Source: Codonopsis lanceolata
Lineage: Eukaryota > Streptophyta > Magnoliopsida > Asterales > Campanulaceae
DNA: 64,000 bases
Assembly: GCA_013146195.2 (NCBI GenBank)
Contig: CM028378.1
Span: 13,003,828-13,067,827, forward strand
Direction of reading: 5' to 3'
Shown one piece after another: positions 34,797 to 45,289 of the stretch. The notes under the pieces are model-generated. The model was not told the DNA's origin. It saw only the letters and a list, made by a program, of their open reading frames with translations, and made no database searches. The translations under genes and the position numbers were made by a program. Every line of letters starts with the position of its first letter. The stretch's first letter is position 1.

Positions 34797-36035
34797 GAAT
34801 TCTGTGAGTAATCTGTTGTCATCAGCTGATATGGGACGGTTGATGACAATTGGTTACTCGAGTTTACTTGTTGCATTATTATCTTTCACTTGGACTCCTG
34901 AGTATATATCTGTGAGTAGAGCCGTCAAAACGGACCAACGGGGCGGACCAACCCGCAAAATGGTGGGCCCCACCAATTGACGGGGCGGGGCAGACCAACC
35001 CGCGTAAATGGCGGACTCGAAAGACATTAGCCCAACCCAACCCACCTTGGGTTGCGGGGCGGGGCGGACCAACCCATTCAACAAAGAAATTTTGTGTCCA
35101 AGTCTGTCGTTTGAGAAATTGAGAGAGATCAAAGATTAGATGGTCCGAACTCTTATGGCGGACTGAGAGAGAGGCTGAGAGGTGAGAGGGACGATGGTCA
35201 GATCTGAGAGGGAGAGAGACGAGAGGTCAACAATCAATGGTTGCTTGACTTTTGAGAGTTGAGAGTTGAGAGACAGAGAGATCGAGAAGGACTGAAGGGT
35301 GAAGCACTGAAGCTGTGAGTCTGTGATAGTGACTGTGAGAACCGGTGACAGTGGACAAGCGGGAAGATGTCGAAGTCTCGAAGAGAGAGAGATTGATGGC
35401 AGGTTGAAGATCGATTGGCAATGGCGGCCTGAGATTCTGAGAAGATCGATTGGCGGACGGGAACTTATCTCTCACGTAGGCTGCACCTGCACGCAGAGAC
35501 TCAAAGACTGAGAGATGAAATATTTTCATTTTGAAGTTGTGGGACACAATGATTATGACGGTGGGACTTGGGAGTCTTGAAAGTTGAAACTTGGGTTGGT
35601 CACTTGGTTGGATTATTGTCTTTATTGACTTATTGGGTTTTGATCAGACAAGCTTTCTTTTCAATTTTTTGGAAATCACCAAATAAACAATGCATATTAC
35701 TATATTACTATATTAGTAGTATATATATATATATATATATATAAGACTAATGACATATTTTTAAATTTCAATTTTTGCGGTTTACCCGCCCCTGCCCCGC
35801 CCCGCCTTGACCCGTGACCCACGCGGACCAAACCCGTTAGGCCCGCCTCCTAGTGGACCAATGATTTTCCAACCCAACCCACCATTTTTCTTTGGCGGGA
35901 CGGACTAACCCAGCGGGTTTGGCCCATTTTGACGGCTCTATCTGTGAGTAGTTTGTTGTCTTCAACTGGTATGGGACGGTTGATGACAGTGGGCTACTCG
36001 AGTCAATCGTTGAGTATTTATCTTTCTTTGGAATT
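34797..36035 (+). repeat. ~95-bp duplicated unit in the solo LTR, separated by the hAT element
   Basis: The phrases TATGGGACGGTTGATGACA and TACTCGAGT recur at 34830-34862 and 35970-36003. The units were probably adjacent before the hAT-like insertion between them. Confidence 0.8.
34917..35940. mobile_element. Non-autonomous hAT-like transposon, 1,024 bp
   Basis: Terminal inverted repeats TAGAGCCGTCAAAA/TTTTGACGGCTCTA are flanked by a perfect 8-bp duplication, TCTGTGAG (34909-34916 and 35941-35948), the hAT signature. Both sub-terminal regions are rich in GGGGCGGACCAACCC-type words in inverted orientation. No transposase is encoded. Confidence 0.93.
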
Positions 36036-36835
36036 CCGATTTTCTGTTTGACATTTGAAAAACTGCTTCTGTTTATCGATTTTTAAATAATGAATTTTGA
36101 CTATTCTAAAAATATTTCTCTCTGATTTATTTCTGGTCAACTCTTCCTTAGTAATCGGAGGGGTTATATATGAACTTACTGAGCATTGTTCGCTCGCCCC
36201 TTCATACTCTTCTTCTCGGGTAATGAATACGAATTAATAAAGGATACCAGTTTTGGTAGACCAAGATGACGGTTTTCAAGAATTTTGGATTCAGTCTTTT
36301 CTTATTGAATTACTCGATAGTATGTTAAATAAATTATAGACTCATGTTAAGTATTAGATAAATTTTGTATTTAATTATTTTGGGTTTATTTTGACTTTAG
36401 TCAAGGATGTTTAAGATTTAATTATTATGAGATTGAAACATTTATGAATTACGTTATGATTGATGGTGACGTGGCCAAATGGTGGGACCGCGGTGTCGGT
36501 ACCGAGTTTGGGGCGTTACAACGAGCATCCTCGGAAGAAACAGAAAAGAGTTGCCCGTCACAAGGGAAAAATCATGTAACCGATGCCCCAGCCCTGATGA
36601 AGTGGGAAGATTTTTCAAGTGAGGAAGATGTGTCCACCTGGTTTTACTCCATGGGTATGGATCTCAAAGACTACCGGGTGTGAGCTTTCGACCTGGACAT
36701 TGAGGAGAAAGGCCACAATTACCAAGGAGACAGAATGATCTTTTATTTTGACTTTTTCTTGGTCGGCCTCCGACTTCCCCTGGACCCCTTTATCGTCGAA
36801 TTCCTCAAACTCCACTTCCCGCCTCGTTCCCTCTT

Positions 36836-39800
36836 TCATTTACCATGAACCCCAGAAACTTACCCGCTTTCACACCGAACACACACTTGCTCGGATTGAG
36901 CTTTATATTATTTTTCCCGAGGTTGCCAAAGGTCTCCTCCAAATCGATGGTATGGTCGTGTCCTTTTGACTTCACAACCATATCGTCAATGTAAGCTTCG
37001 ACATTCCTACTGATATGCGACCTGAAGACATTATTCACCATTCACTGATAGGTAGCCCCTGCATTCTTTAAGTCAAAAGGCATCATCTTATAACAATAGA
37101 GGCCTCCCGCTGCTCGGAACGCTGTCAATGCTTTATCCTTCTCGTTCATTTTAACCTGATCGTATCCTGAATACGCATCGATGGAACTCAAGACTTCTAA
37201 GCTTGCTATAGCATCCACCAGCTTGTCGATGCGAGGAAAAGGATATCAATCTTTCGGGCATGCTTTATTAAGGTCGGTGAAGTCCATACACATCCTCCAC
37301 TTCCCGTTTGATTTTTTGACCATAACCACATTGGCCAACCAAGTCGGATAGTGAATTTATTCAATTACATCCGCGCTGAGCAGCTTCTCCACCTCTTCCT
37401 TGATTGCCTTATCCTTTTTCGTGGAGTACAACCTAGGCCGTTGCTGGATTGGCCTAAAAGATGGATCCACACTAAGGCAATTCACTGCCACGTCCTCGCT
37501 GACTCCTCGCATGTCTTCTAGTCACCATGCGAACACATCCAAACTATTTTTGAGTTGCCTGATCAAATTAGCCCGAACTTCAACCGAAAGAGCCTTGCCT
37601 ATCTTTATCTTTTGCTCGAGATAGGTTGAATTGATCATAATTTCCTCAAGCTTGTCCTGGGCGGTAAACTTGGGCTCATCCCTCATCTGTAGTGCGTCAC
37701 ACTCCACTTTTTCATCTTTTTCAGCTTGAGTTTCTACTTTATTAAGCTGATCCAGCTCCATGCCCTCGGCCTGCTCAACTTGTTCCCTCAACCCCATCGT
37801 CGGCAAAGGATAAACGTTCTTTTCCTGGGAACGCTGCTTACCCTGAGCTGAACTCTCACCGATCATAACGATTGACAGTGGTCTCACAGTTATGTGAGAC
37901 TTTTCTTTGCTACTAGTAGTAATCTTCTGCTCTCCATATTTAAGAGTCAGCTTTTGCTTCTTTCTTTGGCTACCTCGAACATATTCCAGCACTGCTCGCA
38001 GCTGACTCTTCAGGACCCCCACCCCTTGGTTTGTGTAGAACTTTGCCGGCTATTGGGGAATAGATGCAACCATCTGAAATTTAGTCATGCCGGACACCCC
38101 TAAAATTATGTTGTAGGGGGGATTTTAGGTCGATCACCATGAAAGTGACCTTTTCTACTCTGGTACGATTGCCTTCACCAATAAAAACTTCAAGCTCAAC
38201 TGTGCCTTTGACGAGCACCCTATGGTTTGTGAAACCTTCTAGAGTTCTTGCATAGGGTTTAAGGCATTCATCCTTCTGCTCCAAACCCTGGAAACAAGAA
38301 TAGTACATCACATCCATGCATGATCCTGAATCCACCAGGATCCTGTGCATCACCCAGCCATCAACCAGAGCTGAAACGATCAAAGACTGCTCCCCCGCCA
38401 TGCTACTCGTTAGCTCGCTACAAGTAAACTGTATGGATTCCTCCACTGTCTGCAAAATGGTTGGGTAATCCACCACCTTTGACAAGGAATAAATCTGCTT
38501 GCCCAACTGGGTAAGAGTAGGTTCCTCATCCATGATCACATTTATTACCCCCCGGATTGGGGGTGCATCTCTGCGAGGGGCATTCCCCCTATTGTTTCCA
38601 TCCCGCTTGAACCGGTCCAACCGACCTTCGTTTATCAGCTTCTGAATGGCTTTTTTCAACAGCCAACATTCCTCCGTGGTATGCCACTATGCCCATAATC
38701 TTCATGATATGCACACCTTTTAGTCCGATCCCTAGAATCTGCTGTCTCTGGATTCATACGCGGTGCGCGGGGAAGCTCATCCCGGATTTTATACATCATA
38801 TCCTCGCGCAATGTATTGAGCGGGGTGAGATCACCTTCTCGAAGAAGCTCCCTTAGGTGATCATACCGTGATTTATTTATGTTGTAACCACCCCTTGCAC
38901 CCTAGCCGCTACTCTTGGCATTGTTACCAGTACCCCCGGCCTCAGTGCTTTCCTTTTTCTTCTCTTTCTTTGCAGTCTCCCCCGCGCACCATATTTGAGC
39001 CCGCATTAATATCTACGTCTGCGTCTTCGGCTCCCTCATGCTCAATTCCGACCTCATGCCCCCTTTTCCCTCGAGCAAACCTGTTTCAAAGCATAAAGTA
39101 ACCTCATGCTCGGACAAACCAGGAACTTACTCAAACATCTTCGTGAACCTCTCCAAATACCTGGAAGTTGACTCATGGGCCCCTTCCTTAACCTTAGACA
39201 AGTCTGCTCTTATTTTCGCAATGGCCCCCGAGGTCCCGAAATGAATCGGCCAAGAATTTTTCTCGCAAATCATCCCAATTGTTAATAGATCTGCGAGGAA
39301 GAGCTTCAATCCAAGTCAATGCCTTTCCCTATAACGAGCCTACGAAAGCTCGAATTTTCAACGCCTTATCTGAGGCCACTAAACTGATCTGAGATTCAAA
39401 GGACATTAGCCAGTCCCTTGCATTGGTCTTCCCCGTATATTCCTTTATGTTAGGGAAAATGAGACCCTGAGCCGGAGGGGCATTCTCTATCCACGGAGCC
39501 AAAGGACTAGCTGAAGTGCCCAAAAAGTTTCCATCCATAGTCTTGCCTTGCTCCCACGCTTCCATGCGACGCTTCATCTCTTCAAACTCCTGCATGCTAA
39601 CAGTTGTAGGCAAACCACCCGCGGGCTGAGGCTGTACCCTGGCCACAAGAGGGGCCTGTGGGGGTCCCATAGCTCCCATGGTCTGAGCTATGCCCACGGC
39701 CTACGCCACCTGTGTCTGGGAAACTTCTGCGGTTTGATACGCTTGTTCGGGGCCACTCCTACCCCATTTTTTTTACCACTGTGATGGGGCAACTCATGTC

Positions 39801-40509
39801 TGCCTCTGGAATGGCGCAATGGTGATTCATGCCTATGAGCCTGTGACCTTCTAGGCAAAGGTGTCCGATGGCGACGAGCATGTGATCTCCTTGGAGATGG
39901 AGTACGATGCCTGCGAGCATGCGACCTGCACGGGGACGGCGAACGAGGTCGGCGAACATACGACCTTCGCGGAGAAGGTGATTTTTTACGGCAGCGAGAC
40001 TGGGCCGAGTCCTCTCCTACTCGAGGGCCCAAGCGAGAACGTACACTTGGAGCAATCCTGTGACTGGCTCATCCCTCTTGCTGGCTACGACCCTTGTTTG
40101 ACTCCTATTCATAGGGTTACGAAGGAACTGGAACTAGACGTTGAGGATTCCTCCCCGATCTGGACACACTGACCGCCTGACTTAGCGTGAGCATGGCCGA
40201 GATGGGCTCTAACTCAATGGGCAATGGAGGTTTGCCCATAGCAATTAACTACTGGTTCAACTGGTGCATCTTTCCCATATATATCGCCCTCTGACGTAAA
40301 GCTTCCTCCCGGAATTCGTTGGCCAAATCACCCACGGCCACAACACTCCGGGCTAACGAATCCAAACCCCGTCTTTGATTCAACTGATGGCAGGCATCAT
40401 AAGGAGGAGGAAGAGCAAGAAGGATGTTATCAGCCTGTACTTCCACACTGGGCATGGCTGTGTGTCCATCCTCTAGCTGATTCCCTCCATTAACACTGTT
40501 TGCCGCCAT
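36836..40509 (-). pseudogene. Gypsy-2 gag-pol, disrupted and truncated
   Basis: Gag starts at ATG 40509 (MAANSVNGGNQL) and meets an in-frame TAG at 40251. An Arg/Ser-rich section (about 40030-39700) has repeated SPRRSHARRHRT-like units. The retrotransposon gag domain follows (GKTNARDWLMSF; STSRYLERFTKMFE). Then come the AIQKLINEG linker region, aspartic protease ILVDSGSCMDVMYY (about 38335), a connector ending NSLDVFAW (37530), and RT with AYIDDMVVKS (about 36985). RT has an internal TGA near 37042 and stops abruptly after KFLGFMVNERG near 36840. RNase H and integrase are absent. Confidence 0.9.
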
Positions 40510-40558
40510 ATCTAAAGCTTGTGAAGTAGTCAGAAAATAAATCTGCTCTAGCAAATAA

Positions 40559-40581
40559 CGTTTCCCGGCAACGGAACCAAC
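40559..40581 (-). other. Gypsy-2 primer binding site
   Basis: On the minus strand TTGGTTCCGTTGCCGGGAAA follows the LTR. The same site lies next to the Gypsy-3 LTR. It resembles the tRNA-Asp-type site of Tat/Athila elements (TGGCGCCGTTGCCGGGGA) with changes; the tRNA is not assigned firmly. Confidence 0.75.
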
Positions 40582-41143
40582 TGATGTATCCAAAATCGTC
40601 TGATACACTGGGGTTAACAATGAATATCTGGCTTTCAATATTATCCACAACTTCCAAGTCCAAACCTGTCAACATAGCAAAACACGAACTGTGAACTAGG
40701 TAGGGGCTTTCCCTGCAAAAGTGCTCCGACGTGCAAATCAGTAAACATTCTATTGAGTCAGCAATTTGACAGAGTTTTGCTTGTGTATTAGATAACATAC
40801 CTCCCTCATTTGTTTGGAAGGGTTTATATAGCCCACCTGGAGAGCTAAGTAAACTGCCCATTGAATATCGGAGCATGTAAAACGGGCACATTAAAAGCCA
40901 CGTTCGGCGAGTCACGTTCGCCTAGACCTTTCTACCTACTCGCTGCACACTTGGAACCTTGCTTGCTATGTACTTGGCCCCAACTCGCTGCATACTTGGC
41001 CCCTGTGCTTTCGGGAGAGGCTCGCTAAGAGGCGCCGCCGCTTATGACCTGGATTTAGAACGTGAAGAGTGCACGTGTTTCCCTCGTGACTGAAGGCATC
41101 GTGCACATGACCAGTGCTTGGGCCTATTGGGCCAGGAAACTCA
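40582..41143 (-). repeat. Gypsy-2 5' LTR
   Basis: 562 bp, matching 31466-32142 apart from a deletion of about 115 bp near 40905. On the minus strand a TATA box (TATATAAACCC) lies near 40830. Beyond 41143 the GRF repeat resumes. Confidence 0.88.
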
Positions 41144-41408
41144 AATTTTTTTATACTAACAGTTTATTTTTAATTTTGTGATTATTTGTCAGTATCAATA
41201 TTATTAAACAAATCTAAAATCAATAAAAGTACAATTAGATTCAACACTATCATTTTACTCATCATGAATACATCAGTTTGCTGTCATTGTGATAGAATAT
41301 TTGTTATGAGGACAACAAGGACATATCAAAATTTAGGGAGAAAGTTCTTAGGTTGTCAATGATTTTGGGGTACGTCCATGTATAAATAATATTAACTTTT
41401 TTATCATT
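41144..41408 (+). repeat. GRF-repeat: end of unit 2 and unit 3
   Basis: The sequence continues unit 2 (TTTGTGATTATTTGTCAGTA) and begins unit 3, with the peptide CDRIFVMRTTRTYQN then LGRKFLGCQ. It breaks off at TTTTTTATCATTATTT, where Gypsy-3 starts. Confidence 0.78.
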
Positions 41409-41523
41409 ATTTCTGATCTCGCATAAGCATTTCGACCCGAGTTTTCAGTTCCCTCATACTGAGCTCTGATATCAAGCCACCTTTTCCTTTAAACAGGTCG
41501 ATCTCGAAACAAATAGTGACCTC

Positions 41524-42972
41524 CTACTCGGATAACCATGGAACCTTTTCTAGCATCTTGGTAAACCGTTCTAGGTAACTAGAGGTTGACTTATTAGTGC
41601 CTTGCTTAATGTTAGACATGTTAGCCTGGGTTTTTACAATAGTTCCTGAAGTTCCAATGACAGCTATAAACTTTACTCTCAGATACTTCCAAGTATTGAT
41701 TGATTTACGAGGAAGCGTGCCCATCCACGCCAAAGCCTTTCCTTGAAGGGACTCCACAAAAGCTGGAATCTTTAGGGCTGCACTGGTATTTATCAACCCA
41801 ATTTGAGACTGAAATGACATCAACCAATCATTAGCCTTTGTCTTCCCTATATATTTTTCAAAATGAAGGAAGATGTCCCTAAGCAGGAGGGGCATTCTTT
41901 ATCCAATCGGCCAACGGAGTGGCCACAGTGCCCAAAAGACTACCCTCAAGGGTTTTGCCCTGCTCCCAAGCCTCCATGCGCAATTTTATCTCCATAAAAT
42001 CTTCGGCGTTCACTACAGCGGGCACACCGCCTGCGGGCTAAAGTTGTACACTAGGCACAAGTGGGGCCCGTGGGGGACCCATAGCTCCCAAGGGCTGAGC
42101 TATGCCAACGGCCTGTGCCACTTGCACTTAGAGGGCACCCGCGGCTTGCTGCACTTAATCCTGCCAGTTATCTACCGCTCCCGCCCTATTTTTCTGAATG
42201 TTGTTTGGGGGAGGTAGATCCTTCCTTCCCCGCGACTAGCGTGGAGAAGGAGATCGGTGCCTGTGAGCATGAGATCCCCTTGGTGAGGAAGACCGGTACC
42301 GACGGGCATGCGATCTGTGGGGTAATGGAGAACGATGCCTGCGGAAATGTGACCTCTGCGGGGAGGGAGACCGTTGGCGATGACGTGACTGTGTTGAATC
42401 CTCCTTGGGAGGATCATGTCAGCGCCGCGAGATCACCGTCACACTACCCTCTTGCTCGCGGCGGCGTTCATGACTTTGTTGCCCCACTGCCTCACTTGCC
42501 CGAGGGTCAAGGCGACTAGGCGAGAGTGAACACTTGAAGTGACTCAGTGACTAGCTCTCCCCTCATAGTGACTACGTCCTCTGTGTTGTTCCTGCTCTTT
42601 GTGCTCTAAAGGAACTGGCACAGGTTCCTGATGATTTCTTCCCAACCTGGAAACACTCACAGCAGGCACCTGTGGGAATGGATCCAGCTCGATGGGCAGT
42701 GGAGGTTTTCCCATGGCAATCAACTGTTGATTAAGTTGATCCATCACTAAGGTACAAAGCTCGTTGAATTAATGCTTTTTCACGAAAATTATTGGTAAGG
42801 CCAACCGCCGCTGAAGCACTATGGGCCAACGATTCCAGAAGCCGTCTTTTATTAAGCTGGTGTCGGGCGTCATGTGGTGGAGGTGGTGGCACTATGTTTT
42901 CAGCGTATTCCTCCACGCTTGGAGTAGCAATGTGACAGTCCTCCGGCAGATTGACACCGTTAGCAGCCATAA
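41524..42972 (-). pseudogene. Gypsy-3 gag, frameshifted
   Basis: The start ATG at 42972 gives MAANGVNLPEDCHIAT. Frame changes follow near 42735 and 42540. The Arg-rich section about 42420-42225 repeats SPRRSHxRRHRS-type units (PQRSHFRRHRSP, HRSHARRYRSS, RGSHAHRHRSP), then a stop. The gag domain resumes at 41895-41524 with DWLMSFQSQI and STSSYLERFTKMLEK. No zinc knuckle or pol follows. Confidence 0.82.
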
Positions 42973-43041
42973 TTGATGTTTAAAGTCGTCAGAAAAAAGT
43001 TCTAAAAAGAAGAATAACGTTTCCCAGCAACGGAACCAACT

Positions 43042-43630
43042 AATGTATCCAAAAAGTGTAGATACATTGGACTTTAGCTCTTTGTGGCCCAAACCTGTCA
43101 AAAAGGTCGAATCAAACGTAAATTGGGCAGGGAATTTCCCTGCAAAGGCACTCCGGTGTGAAAGTAAGTTTAACACACAAGTGCGAAAACAATTTGACAG
43201 CGTAAGGGCTTATAGAATTGAACGTACCTTTCCCTTGAGTTGGAGAATGGTTTATATAGGCCTAGCCTTGAAGGCTAAGGCATAAGCATTAACTTCCCGA
43301 GCGGAAAAAATGGACGTGATCAAGGCCATATCTGGAATGTGGGGGCGGATTTCTCGGCATTATATCCCCACATTCTAGATGACTGTTAGCAATAATCTTG
43401 AGCAGGTTTGCTATGCTCGCTAAGATATTATGTTCGCTACACACTTGGCCCCCTGACAATAGTGGGGACGGTGCCTGCTTGCTATGCATGTATGAAAAGT
43501 CGGGCTCACGTCTCTGCTCGCTGGAAAACCATGCTCGTAACATAAGATAGACACGTGCCTCGCTCGTGATATGGTAGTTGCATGCTTAACATGTGACCGC
43601 TGCAGCTTTGTGCCATTTGGTCATCACTGT
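43042..43630 (-). repeat. Gypsy-3 5' LTR
   Basis: The low end reads TAATGTATCCAAAAAGTG (a first-base variant of the Gypsy-2 TGATGTATCC). On the minus strand CTATATAAACC near 43255 is the TATA box. The high end grades into GRF-repeat DNA at about 43630. Confidence 0.75.
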
Positions 43631-44028
43631 TTTTTGTGATTGTTTGTCAGTATAAATAATTTTAATGTATAAAAATAAATTAAAATTATTTATACTGAAG
43701 GTTTATTTTTGTATAATAAATATTGATACTAACAAATAATCACAAAAAAAACTTTCAGTATAATTTTTTTATACATTAAAATTATTTATACTGACAAATA
43801 ATTACAAAAATAAAAATAAATATTGATAAAAAAATCAAAATTATTTATACATTGATGTATCCCAAATCATTGACAACCTAAGAACCTTCTCCTTAAATTT
43901 TGATCTGTCTTTGCTGTCCTTAGAACAAATATTCTTCCACAATGAAAATATATTGATGTATTCATAATGAATAAATGAAAGTGTTGAAATTTGAAAATGT
44001 TGAATTTAATTGAAATTTTGTTGATTTT
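43631..44028 (-). repeat. GRF-repeat, inverted unit
   Basis: The start (TTTGTGATTGTTTGTCAGTA) is in the array's plus orientation, then the sequence folds back and a full unit runs on the minus strand. Its peptide is the best preserved of all: HCGRIFVLRTAKTDQN then LRRRFLGCQ, with the CxCG-like start, T-x-x-N and RRRF-x-x-C of GRF fingers. Short inverted words (AAATTATTTATACTGAC) make the junction palindromic. Confidence 0.75.
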
Positions 44029-45284
44029 ATAAATGAGAAAAAATGTTCTATTTGCAAAAAAATTGTTTGTACAAGGTTTGTTATGGAATGAATTCTCCTG
44101 CCGCAGCCACGTCAGCACCACACAAGCAACTGACTCAACTTTCCGTCCTCTCTTCTAACGCCTAACAAACGGAAGGTTTAAATTGAAAAAAATAGGTGGA
44201 GGTTTTAATTGATGAAATTGAAAACACGAGGTTTGATTTGCAATACGTGAAATATGACAGGTTTTTTTTTTTTTTCAATTCACTCTCAATTTAATGATAA
44301 CTTTAACAACTTAACACAATTTAAATTTACAATTCAGGAACTGGAAACAATTAGGTTATCAAAAATGAAATACGTTTCTCGTAAACCAAACATATCATGC
44401 TTAAAACTCCTTCATTTGATCCCAATCTCACAACTTCGGAACACGAATAACCTCTCAATTTACTAATTTGGCAATCCAATGTCATTTTTAAATCCCTTTT
44501 GCTTTCTTCAATTTCAACAAACTCAGCTTTCTTATGTTCGACCATGGTTGGTCGAACAACCTAGTGTTGTTCGGCTAGTCCAAGCCAAATATTACTGGGT
44601 CAAAAAAATATATTTTGATTTCTTGTGTTCAATCATACTTGGCCAAACAACCCAACACCAGAAATCAAAAAAGGAAAATTGCTCCGATGATGGTTGGAGG
44701 AAGAAAAGAAAAGAAACACATGGATAGGGAGAGGGATATCTAATTGCAGGGAGGGGAGGGGAATAAATTTTTATTGAGAAGGGAGAGAGTATAACAGTGA
44801 CGAGATGTAAGGAATATGGAGAGGGATGAGGATGAAGAGAGAGATAGAAGGGAGGGAGAACATTACTGAAGGATGGGGAGGGAGGTAGTGATGGAGGGTG
44901 GGTAGGAGGACAGTGGTTGTAGAGAGGGAGATGAACCAGTTCAAATGAGTCGGAGGGGTGAAGGGTCTAATATGGAGTTTGGAAAGTTGGGTGTACAGTT
45001 AGAAGATTTGGGGGTTGAAATAGGCCCCCCACCATTTTCAAATGAAGAGTTTCCCAATCCTTTACCACATGTCATCTCTGAACCTACTAGATGATCCTCG
45101 CCTTGTACAACACTACCATCAACATTATCTACTCTAGTGGTGTTACTTTCCTTCTCATTCTCTGATTTACATGTGTAGTTTATCAATGTTTCCTCTCTAT
45201 CTCTCTAGAAGAAAAAAATAAAAATTTAAATATAAGCTAATAAGAGATCATCTAGATCCTGATGATAATAATGGATAAAAGATG
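44029..45284. other. Gene-poor region with palindromes and a GA-rich tract
   Basis: GTTCGACCATGGTTGGTCGA at 44536 is part of a 22-base palindrome. TTTGATTTCTTGTGTT (about 44613) and AACACCAGAAATCAAA (about 44655) form an imperfect hairpin. 44690-44940 is purine-rich (GGGAGGGGAGGGG). A minus-strand ORF at 45186-44941 (MINYTCKSENEK) has ordinary-looking composition but no family I recognise. Confidence 0.45.
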
Positions 45285-45289
45285 GTGTC

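Larger units (their letters stand above)
33303..36520 (+). mobile_element. 3.2-kb solo LTR (TGTAATACCCC...GGGGCGTTACA)
   Basis: The segment starts TGTAATACCCC and ends GGGGCGTTACA, so the ends are inverted copies. It is flanked by a perfect 5-bp duplication, ACGAG (33298-33302 and 36521-36525). No gag or pol is inside, so it is a solo LTR left by recombination. Long LTRs with these ends occur in Tekay/Del-type gypsy elements; that assignment is inference. It contains a TA microsatellite and a hAT-like element. Strand is nominal. Confidence 0.88.
33012..36835 (+). pseudogene. Antisense extra ORF of Gypsy-2 (putative gypsy-type transposon protein), split
   Basis: The first part (33012-33302) encodes an acidic, Ser/Glu-rich N-terminus beginning MSSSDETGSEIEGR. 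The solo LTR then intervenes. The second part (36521-36835) reads ALMKWEDFSSEEDVSTWF, and after a stop YFDFFLVGLRLPLDPF and VEFLKLHFPPR. The GLR-PLDPF-VEFL pattern matches the N-terminal domain of plant proteins annotated as 'putative gypsy type transposon' (Transposase_28-like). Frames differ between the blocks and the 3' end is lost where RT begins, so it is broken. Function in the family is unknown. Confidence 0.65.
31466..41143 (-). mobile_element. Gypsy-2: Ty3/gypsy element (Tat-like) with an antisense gene
   Basis: The LTRs at 31466-32142 and 40582-41143 share TGATGTATCCAAAATCG at the low end and GGGCCTATTGGGCCAGG at the other. The flanks read AATT before and after, and the interrupted GRF repeat resumes on the far side. 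On the minus strand the order is 5' LTR, priming site, gag, protease, RT; then RNase H and integrase are missing. Between RT and the 3' LTR lies a plus-strand (antisense) gene split by a 3.2-kb solo LTR. Such antisense extra ORFs are known from Tat-lineage elements; the lineage call is inference. Confidence 0.88.
41409..43630 (-). mobile_element. Gypsy-3: truncated gypsy copy (5' LTR and gag only)
   Basis: On the minus strand this holds a 5' LTR (43042-43630), a priming site identical in type to Gypsy-2, and part of gag. Pol and the 3' LTR are missing, with an abrupt end at 41409 against the GRF repeat. Gag has the same domain layout as Gypsy-2 (MAANGVNLPEDC; KPPLPIELDP; GKTKANDWLMSF), so it is a diverged member of one family. 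It sits in the same GRF array. Confidence 0.82.

Noticed and set aside
39861..40172. 103-codon plus-strand ORF
   Set aside because: It is the complement of the arginine-rich gag repeat of Gypsy-2 and is explained as a shadow.
42115..42519. 134-codon plus-strand ORF
   Set aside because: It is the complement of the arginine-rich gag repeat of Gypsy-3.
44941..45186. 81-codon minus-strand ORF of ordinary composition
   Set aside because: It may be a gene remnant, but I see no family motif, splice context or conservation evidence, so no gene is called.
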